Shown here piece after piece: positions 15,005 to 19,689 of a DNA stretch of 19,689 nucleotides. Source of the DNA: an uncultured Clostridia bacterium (GTDB lineage: Bacteria; Bacillota; Clostridia; Oscillospirales; Butyricicoccaceae); assembly GCA_947856675.1 (NCBI GenBank), contig CANUCM010000089.1:1-19689 (forward strand). Direction: 5' to 3'. The position numbers were made by a program, and so were the translations under genes. How positions within the stretch are numbered: position 1 is the stretch's first letter; each line of letters opens with the position of its first letter. The notes beneath the pieces were generated by a model. The model saw only the letters and a program-made list of their open reading frames with translations, had not been told where the DNA came from and made no database searches.

Positions 15005-15516
15005 GAGCCCATGAGCAGCCGGACCGCGGCGGCCGAGGCAAAAAAAGCGGCGGCGTCGGCGCACAGCGCGGCGGGGACCAGGTAGCGCGTGTTTTTGAGC
15101 TTGATACAGGCGGAATACAGCGCAATGGTGTAAAAACTGGTTTCGCTTGAGCCCAGCATGACGGCGGCAATGCGCCCTGCGGTGCTGTCGGGGCCGGCGT
15201 TTGCGATGACTTCACTGCCGACCGACAGTGCGCCGCTGCCGGAAAAGGGACGCAGCAGCGCCAGGGGAAGGCATTCTGCCGGCATGCCGAGCGGACTGGT
15301 CAGCGGAGCCAGCGAGTGCGCTGTCAAATCGATTGCGCCGGAGGCGCGCACCATGGCGATGACGGTCAGCATGATAAGGACCGGGGCAAAAATGTCGCGT
15401 ATGGTGTAAAGCCCCTTGACGGCGCCGTCGAGCATCGCGCTGTAAACGTTCGTGCCTGAAAGCACGCCGTGGGCCAGAATGAAAAGGATCAGGCAGGGGA
15501 CGATGTAATCACTCAC
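15001..15516 (-). CDS. spmB: Spore maturation protein B
   Basis: SpmB is a membrane protein of the nucleoside-recognition (gate) family that, with SpmA, is needed for spore core dehydration in Bacillus. The 171-residue protein has several hydrophobic segments (for example 5-20, 42-57) and the conserved LLRPFSGSGALSVG (88-101). GSSETSFYTIALY further on is typical of SpmB. The start GTG 15516 overlaps the spmA stop by four bases (GTGA) and has GGAGG 6 bases upstream, so it is coupled to spmA. Confidence 0.94.
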   Translation of the reverse strand: MSDYIVPCLILFILAHGVLSGTNVYSAMLDGAVKGLYTIRDIFAPVLIMLTVIAMVRASGAIDLTAHSLAPLTSPLGMPAECLPLALLRPFSGSGALSVGSEVIANAGPDSTAGRIAAVMLGSSETSFYTIALYSACIKLKNTRYLVPAALCADAAAFFASAAAVRLLMGS

Positions 15517-16094
15517 GGCTTCCTCCAGACTCTGCGCAGCACGGCGGCCGCCAAAAGGCCCGTGCAGACGGAAATGATGCTTGCAGCCCAGACGGCGGGC
15601 AGAATGTCGTAGGGGCTTTGGCTTCCGCAGGAGGCGCGCACCGCGGCGATGGTGGTGGGCAGCAGCTGTACGGAAGCGGTGTTCAGAACGATGAGGCGAA
15701 GCACGCTGTCGGGCGGGATGCGGTCGCGCTGGGAAAGCTCGTGCAGCCGGGCGGCTGCACGCAGTCCGGCCGGCGTTGCCGCCGATCCGAGGCCCAGAAG
15801 GTTGGCCGCCATGTTTTGCGAAATGGCTTCAGCGGCCTGCTCGTCGCGCCCGTGCCGGCCGAACAGCAGGACAATGAGCGGCCGGAGCGCCGAGGCAATG
15901 CGCGCGGACAGCCCCGAACGGTTCATGACTTCCATCAGCGCGGACCACAAACAGGTGCTGCCGGCAATGGAAATGAGCAGCTCCACAGCCTGCCTCGCGC
16001 CGGAAACGGCGGCCAGCGAAACCTCGGGCATGCGCCCGGTCAGCGCGCCGAACACCACGGCAAGCAGCAGCAGCACTGCCAGAAGTTTTGACAT
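15513..16094 (-). CDS. spmA: Spore maturation protein A
   Basis: Partner of SpmB in spore core dehydration; integral membrane protein of the nucleoside-recognition family. The 193 residues start with a hydrophobic helix (3-19). They contain NGRM-like ALTGRMPEV (17-25) and the family core QNMAANLLGLGSAATPAG (93-110). The start is uncertain: the ATG at 16094 is used, but an in-frame TTG at 16100 is better spaced from the weak GGGGGA upstream. The 5' region shared with abrB (16101-16274) shows no clear sigma-A promoter on the minus strand, in keeping with expression from a sporulation sigma factor as in Bacillus (inference). Confidence 0.94.
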   Translation of the reverse strand: MSKLLAVLLLLAVVFGALTGRMPEVSLAAVSGARQAVELLISIAGSTCLWSALMEVMNRSGLSARIASALRPLIVLLFGRHGRDEQAAEAISQNMAANLLGLGSAATPAGLRAAARLHELSQRDRIPPDSVLRLIVLNTASVQLLPTTIAAVRASCGSQSPYDILPAVWAASIISVCTGLLAAAVLRRVWRKP

Positions 16095-16190
16095 AAACAA
16101 AGGCGGTTCCCCCTATACCCGAATGGCATATATTGTGCCTTCACACAAACTTTTTTCGGCCTTTCCTGCAGATTTCCACAATATCAGGGA

Positions 16191-16219
16191 TTGACAAAAT
16201 ATTACAGAAATAGTAAAAT
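16191..16219 (+). promoter_or_regulatory. Sigma-A promoter of the abrB-family gene
   Basis: Consensus -35 TTGACA (16191-16196), 17-base spacer, -10 TAAAAT (16214-16219). It leaves a leader of roughly 50 bases before the ATG at 16275. A short inverted repeat GGCA-N7-TGCC lies upstream at 16125-16139. Confidence 0.88.
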
Positions 16220-16274
16220 ACTTCTGGAGTACGACAGAGGATCGCAGTGTTTCGCATTTTAGGAGGAATTGCGT

Positions 16275-16514
16275 ATGAAATCGACAGGAATTGTCAGAAA
16301 AATCGATGAGTTGGGACGAATTGTTCTGCCGATAGAGATCCGCCGCACCATGCACATCGATGTGCGGGATCCGATGGAAATTTATGTGGAAGGAAACTCC
16401 ATTATTCTGCGGAAATACGAGCAGGAGTGTGTATTCTGCGGAAGCACAAAAAAAGTCACTACATTCAAAAACCGCAGCGTGTGCGAAAACTGCCGCAAAG
16501 AACTCTCGCTGTAA
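16275..16514 (+). CDS. abrB: AbrB-family transition-state regulator with C-terminal cysteine pairs
   Basis: DNA-binding protein of the AbrB/SpoVT swapped-hairpin family, 79 residues. The DNA-binding part is STGIVRKIDELGRIVLPIEI (3-22) followed by RRTMHI. The C-terminal part differs from Bacillus AbrB in having CVFCG and CENC (Cys52, 55, 70, 73), a likely zinc site that resembles other clostridial members. AGGAGG lies 8 bases before the ATG. It sits beside rsmI/trmN6 as abrB does in Bacillus, here separated by spmAB. Its likely role is control of growth-phase and sporulation genes, possibly the divergent spmAB or itself (inference). Confidence 0.93.
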   Translation: MKSTGIVRKIDELGRIVLPIEIRRTMHIDVRDPMEIYVEGNSIILRKYEQECVFCGSTKKVTTFKNRSVCENCRKELSL

Positions 16515-16518
16515 AAAA

Positions 16519-16561
16519 GAAAAACCGCCGGGACGGGAAGAAAATGTCCGCCGGCGGTTTT
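16519..16561. terminator. Terminator after the abrB-family gene
   Basis: An 11-bp stem AAAACCGCCGG / CCGGCGGTTTT (arms at 16521-16531 and 16551-16561) encloses GAC/GTC inner pairing. The plus-strand T tract is short. On the minus strand the hairpin is followed by TTTTTCTTTTTT, so it can also stop minus-strand read-through. Confidence 0.8.
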
Positions 16562-16650
16562 GACTGTTATGGGCAAAGACGATAAGCGGCGGGAACGAAT
16601 GTGAAAATGCCGGCCGTTGGCTTTTGGCCGCTTGCGCCCGGCGGAGAAAA

Positions 16651-16682
16651 TCAAAGCGCCGCAGGCTTTCTGCCTGCGGCGC
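16651..16682 (-). terminator. Terminator of the TauE/SafE permease gene
   Basis: A perfect 11-bp stem GCGCCGCAGGC / GCCTGCGGCGC (16656-16682) with a 5-base loop lies 16 bases past the permease stop. On the minus strand it is followed by TTTGATTTT. Confidence 0.8.
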
Positions 16683-16698
16683 CTGTTGTTTTTCTGCA

Positions 16699-17418
16699 TT
16701 ACAGCCCCAGCGCGATGGAAAGGCCGGACAGTGCCATGACAATGTATACGCACTGCCGGATTTTTTTGTGGTCGGCGCGGCGGAAAATGGCGCCGCCCAG
16801 CAGAAAACCGCACAAAAGCCCGGCAAACGAGGCGGCGCAGGCCGGGAGAATACCGGTAGGCCACAGGCCGAGCGCATTGCGCAGGATAATAAGCATGATG
16901 TTGTTGAGAAAGAAGAAAAACTGTGTGGTGGACATGTATTCTTCCATGTCGTCCAAAATGGCGACATAATAAAGAACCATCGGCGGGCCGCTGATGGAAA
17001 ACAGGCCGCCGCATACGCCCGATATAATGCCGACAGCGGCCGAAGAGAGCGGGGTGGGGCGCAGGCGGACCCGCTTGCTCAAAAAGACAAACCAGATGGC
17101 AAGCACCATCAAAAACACGCCGAGAATGCGCTTGTAAATGGAAGAGGGGTGCTCGGAAATCAGAGCCAGGCCGGAAAAGGCGCCCAGTGACGCACACAGA
17201 ACAGGAACCCAGACCAGCTTGAAACGGATGGTTTTCCAGCGCCGTGACAAAATGGCGATGTTGAGGCACAGGGACATGACGGTGGATACGGCCAGCGCCA
17301 TTTCCAGCGGCAGGAAAAACGGGAAAATGGACATCACGATAAGCCCGTATCCAAAGCCGGTTACCGTTTGCACGCCGGCGCTGATGCAGGAAACGGCAAA
17401 AAGAAAGAAATATGTCAT
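16699..17418 (-). CDS. TauE/SafE family membrane permease (sulfite/anion exporter family)
   Basis: The 239-residue protein has seven or eight hydrophobic segments and the two-fold repeat of the TauE/SafE family. The first repeat begins SAGVQTVTGFGYGLIVM, and the second carries GIISGVCGGLFSISGPPMVL. Members move sulfite, sulfoacetate or other small anions, sometimes unknown ones. Here there is no sulfur-metabolism neighbour to hint at the substrate. The ATG 17418 has GGAGGG 8 bases upstream; an in-frame GTG at 17427 overlaps that site. It is transcribed alone from 17466-17494, divergent from the next gene, and ended by the hairpin at 16651-16682. Confidence 0.92.
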   Translation of the reverse strand: MTYFFLFAVSCISAGVQTVTGFGYGLIVMSIFPFFLPLEMALAVSTVMSLCLNIAILSRRWKTIRFKLVWVPVLCASLGAFSGLALISEHPSSIYKRILGVFLMVLAIWFVFLSKRVRLRPTPLSSAAVGIISGVCGGLFSISGPPMVLYYVAILDDMEEYMSTTQFFFFLNNIMLIILRNALGLWPTGILPACAASFAGLLCGFLLGGAIFRRADHKKIRQCVYIVMALSGLSIALGL

Positions 17419-17465
17419 ATGGCGCACCCTCCGGGCATAAAACTTGGGAAAAAAGCCCGATTTTT

Positions 17466-17494
17466 ATTGTATTCCCGCCGCGGAGGCAAGTCAA
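17466..17494 (-). promoter_or_regulatory. Sigma-A promoter of the TauE/SafE gene
   Basis: On the minus strand, -35 TTGACT (17489-17494), 17-base spacer and -10 TACAAT (17466-17471). Confidence 0.8.
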
Positions 17495-17527
17495 CCGCCC
17501 AAACGCGAAAAAGAGAAAAAATTACAC

Positions 17528-17556
17528 TTTACAATTGCTGTATTTGGCGGTAAAAT
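17528..17556 (+). promoter_or_regulatory. Sigma-A promoter of the 154-residue unknown protein
   Basis: -35 TTTACA (17528-17533), 17-base spacer, -10 TAAAAT (17551-17556), about 65 bases before the ATG at 17623. It is back to back with the permease promoter, 33 bases apart. Confidence 0.75.
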
Positions 17557-17622
17557 AACAAAGTATATCGGTCGGCCAGCGCAGGATATGCCGGCGGCCT
17601 CTCCTGAAAGGAAGTTGCATCG

Positions 17623-18087
17623 ATGAAGTATTTTACTGTGCCGTTGGTCAACAAGAAAAAAAGAACTTTTAAAACCTTTCTGCTGGGGCAGTCCGCAGAA
17701 CAGAAGCATTATCGTGCCCAGCACGTAAGTGAGGATATTACGCTGCTTTGGCTGGAGGCCAGCCAGTTCGGAAAGCTGCACTGCTTCCCGTGCGTGCTCA
17801 ACGAGGGCGGCGACATGCTGGTGTTCCGCAGCGCGTCGTCCAAGCGGACGGCGGAGCTCAATGCCATGCTGGTGCAGCGCTGGAACCTTTTTGTCAACCC
17901 GGAAAACATCAAAACCGATTACCACGTCGAAGAAATGGACCGCAAGGAGTTTTATGCGCTGTTTAACGAGTGCCAGCGCAAGTCCATTGAAGACGAAGCG
18001 GACGGCAAAGGCGTGTACGCCAGCATAGGGCAGGCGGAAGAGCAGCCCGCGCAGCAGGCGGAAGAACAGCCCGCAGAGCAAAAATAA
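17623..18087 (+). CDS. Unrecognised small soluble protein with Glu/Gln/Pro-rich tail
   Basis: I do not recognise this 154-residue protein. It has no signal peptide or membrane segment. It starts MKYFTVPLVNKKKRTFKTFL with a cluster of basic residues, continues with mixed alpha/beta-looking sequence (DITLLWLEASQFGKLHCFPC, 38-57) and ends in a low-complexity repeat QAEEQPAQQAEEQPAEQK (137-154). Two cysteines lie three residues apart (CFPC), but I see no second pair. AAAGGAAG is about 10 bases before the ATG, and a good promoter and strong terminator frame it, so it is very probably a real, single-gene transcript. Its function is unknown. Confidence 0.85.
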   Translation: MKYFTVPLVNKKKRTFKTFLLGQSAEQKHYRAQHVSEDITLLWLEASQFGKLHCFPCVLNEGGDMLVFRSASSKRTAELNAMLVQRWNLFVNPENIKTDYHVEEMDRKEFYALFNECQRKSIEDEADGKGVYASIGQAEEQPAQQAEEQPAEQK

Positions 18088-18113
18088 AGAGATTTGTGCC
18101 GTGTGGTTTTGCA

Positions 18114-18147
18114 GCCGCCGTGCCCGGCAGGGCGCGGCGGCTTTTTT
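18114..18147 (+). terminator. Strong intrinsic terminator
   Basis: A 12-bp stem with one G-U pair (arms 18114-18125 and 18130-18141) and a GGCA tetraloop is followed by six T's. It ends the 154-residue protein's message. Confidence 0.93.
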
Positions 18148-18215
18148 GCGCTTTGGCGCGCAAACGGGAAAATATGTTGAAAAAACAGGGAAAACACCGT
18201 GTTACCCTTTCGTAA

Positions 18216-18244
18216 TTGCTATTGGCAGCACAGGGCGGTATAAT
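18216..18244 (+). promoter_or_regulatory. Sigma-A promoter of the VanW-family gene
   Basis: -35 TTGCTA (18216-18221), 17-base spacer, consensus -10 TATAAT (18239-18244), about 55 bases before the start codon. Confidence 0.8.
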
Positions 18245-18298
18245 AAGGGCATCTCAAAGACGGGCGGCGTCAGGCGGCCTGAAACGGAGGGTTTTGCT

Positions 18299-19689
18299 TT
18301 GAGCGTGGAAAATACAAATCATAACGGTGCGCAGCGGCCGCCTGCGGGAAAACGGGTGGCGCCGGCCGGAAAAAAACGGTTGATCGTGCTGTGCTGCATC
18401 GGCGCGGTTCTTTTGGCGGCAGCCGCTGCGGCAGTGGGCTGGGTTTACCTGTACAGCGGCATTTACCATGGCGTGGAGGCCGGGGGCATTGACCTTTCCG
18501 GGCTGTCGCGCAAGGAGGCCGTGGCGGTGCTGGACGAGGCGTTTGCCGGACAGAGCCCCGGGCACAGTCTGGAAATCACCGTGGGCGAATATACCCGCAC
18601 GCTGGAGCTGGGCGGGGTGGACACCCGGTATGACGCCAAACAGACGACGGAAAACGCATATCTCTACGGGCGCACCGGCGGGTTTTTCAGCCGCGTTTCG
18701 GACATTTGGCATGCCATGACGCGCGGCGTGGAGCTGACGCCGTCCATTTCGGTGGATCAGGCGCTGCTCGACGAAGAGATTTCCCAGATGGCGGCCGGGC
18801 TCAGCACGCAGATGTCCGCGCCGGCCTATACCCTGGAAAATGATGTGCTGGTGCTCGACCGCGGCCAGACGGGCATTTCAATTGACGAAGGGGACTTTAA
18901 GGCGTTCATCCGCGGGCGGATTCTCAGCGGCGACCTTTCGCCGGTTTCGTACGAGCCCAAGACAGAGGATCCCGACGAGCTGGATCTTTTGAAAATCCGC
19001 GATGAAATTGAGCAGCCGGTGCGCGAACCCCGGCTTGATTTAGAAAACGATCCCAGCGGGAACACGGTGCTGCCGGCGCAGCGGGGCATTTCTCTGGATG
19101 TGGAGGCTGCACAGAAAGTGCTCGAGCAGAGCGACGAGCGCTTTGTGGAGCTGCCGCTCGAGGTGACCGAGCCGAGCATGACGACGGAGCAGTTTGAAAG
19201 TGCGCTGTTCCGCGATGTTTTGGGCGAAGGCACAACGTCGTTTAACGCGGGCCTGGTCGGGCGTACCACCAATGTCAAGCTGGCCTGTGACTTTGTCGAC
19301 GGGACCATTTTGAATCCCGGCGACGTGTTTTCCTACAATGACACCGTCGGTCCGCGCACGTACGAGCGCGGCTTTAAGGACGCGATTGTGTATGTCGGCG
19401 CGTCGGCTGAGGACGGCGTGGGCGGCGGTATCTGCCAGGTGTCGTCCACCATTTATTACGCCATGCTGCGGGCCGACTTGGAAGTGGTGGAGCGCAAGGC
19501 GCACAGCCGCATTGTCACTTATGTTCCGCTGGGCGAAGACGCCACGGTCGCCTGGGGCGCGGTGGACTTCCGCTTTAAAAACAACACCGACTACCCCATC
19601 CGCATTGACGTGAGCTACGGGCGCTCGTCCATGACCGTCAAGCTGGTGGGAACCAAAACGCAGAACAAGACGGTTCAGATGGAAACCAA
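18299..19689 (+). CDS. VanW-family envelope protein (3' end outside window)
   Basis: Membrane-anchored extracytoplasmic protein; 463 residues are visible and the frame continues past the edge. A short basic cytoplasmic tail (1-27) leads to one membrane helix (28-52). The following region (about 55-300) has the look of the peptidoglycan-binding_4 domains usual in this architecture. The VanW domain begins near residue 313 (SFNAGLVGRTTNVKLACDFV) and includes LNPGDVFSYNDTVGPRT, VGGGICQVSSTIYYAM (about 373-388) and YPIRI. VanW occurs in some vancomycin-resistance clusters, but its biochemical role is unsettled, and chromosomal copies like this are common in Clostridia. The context gives no van genes, so I do not infer resistance. 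The start TTG 18299 is chosen for the GGAGG 8 bases upstream; no better start is in frame. Confidence 0.93.
   Translation, partial: MSVENTNHNGAQRPPAGKRVAPAGKKRLIVLCCIGAVLLAAAAAAVGWVYLYSGIYHGVEAGGIDLSGLSRKEAVAVLDEAFAGQSPGHSLEITVGEYTRTLELGGVDTRYDAKQTTENAYLYGRTGGFFSRVSDIWHAMTRGVELTPSISVDQALLDEEISQMAAGLSTQMSAPAYTLENDVLVLDRGQTGISIDEGDFKAFIRGRILSGDLSPVSYEPKTEDPDELDLLKIRDEIEQPVREPRLDLENDPSGNTVLPAQRGISLDVEAAQKVLEQSDERFVELPLEVTEPSMTTEQFESALFRDVLGEGTTSFNAGLVGRTTNVKLACDFVDGTILNPGDVFSYNDTVGPRTYERGFKDAIVYVGASAEDGVGGGICQVSSTIYYAMLRADLEVVERKAHSRIVTYVPLGEDATVAWGAVDFRFKNNTDYPIRIDVSYGRSSMTVKLVGTKTQNKTVQMET

Noticed and set aside
16382..17494. Minus-strand frame of 370 codons covering the permease and part of the abrB-family gene
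   Set aside because: It is in a different frame from the TauE/SafE protein, lacks its membrane pattern and crosses two terminators.
18299..19689. Vancomycin-resistance locus suggested by the VanW domain
   Set aside because: No vanR/S/H/A/X-type gene is present, and VanW-domain proteins are common chromosomal envelope proteins in Clostridia.

Overview
The window looks like chromosomal core DNA of an endospore-forming, GC-rich (roughly 60%) member of the Clostridia, most likely Oscillospiraceae/Ruminococcaceae or a relative. The basis is the Bacillota gene order (glmU-prs-pth-mfd; trmN6-rsmI next to abrB), spore genes (spmA, spmB, sleB), a DnaD-family primosome protein, RNase Y and a VanW-type envelope protein. 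The genus cannot be fixed by reading alone. I see no tRNA, rRNA, CRISPR array, insertion sequence or phage gene.

Layout. Positions 1-5708 (minus strand) hold the unit glmU-like > prs > pth > mfd; mfd runs off the left edge. Its promoter lies back to back with the promoter of a plus-strand pair (5841-8017): a DnaD-family protein that ends in a DnaI/DnaC-type zinc module, then an unknown secreted/membrane protein. A minus-strand gene (8080-9540) fuses a GNAT acetyltransferase to a CPBP intramembrane protease. A 660-base AT-richer gap (9646-10310) follows. It carries a strong minus-strand promoter and a minus-strand terminator about 545 bases apart, with no convincing gene between them. Then come a small amidase_6-type cysteine hydrolase (+), rny (-) and sleB (-). 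Next is trmN6-rsmI (+), whose end overlaps the end of spmA-spmB (-). An abrB-family regulator (+), a TauE/SafE permease (-), an unrecognised 154-residue protein (+) and the start of a VanW-family protein (+, off the right edge) complete the window.

How the parts fit. The glmU-prs-pth-mfd unit joins cell-wall precursor synthesis, PRPP synthesis, peptidyl-tRNA recycling and transcription-coupled repair. spmAB and sleB act in spore maturation and germination. rny, trmN6 and rsmI act on RNA. The most unusual proteins are the GlmU-like protein, whose N-terminal uridylyltransferase half is short and lacks the nucleotide-binding signature; the DnaD protein that appears to carry the loader's zinc domain without its ATPase; and the GNAT-CPBP fusion. 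The possible orphan transcript at about 9605-10148 is the main unexplained piece of DNA.
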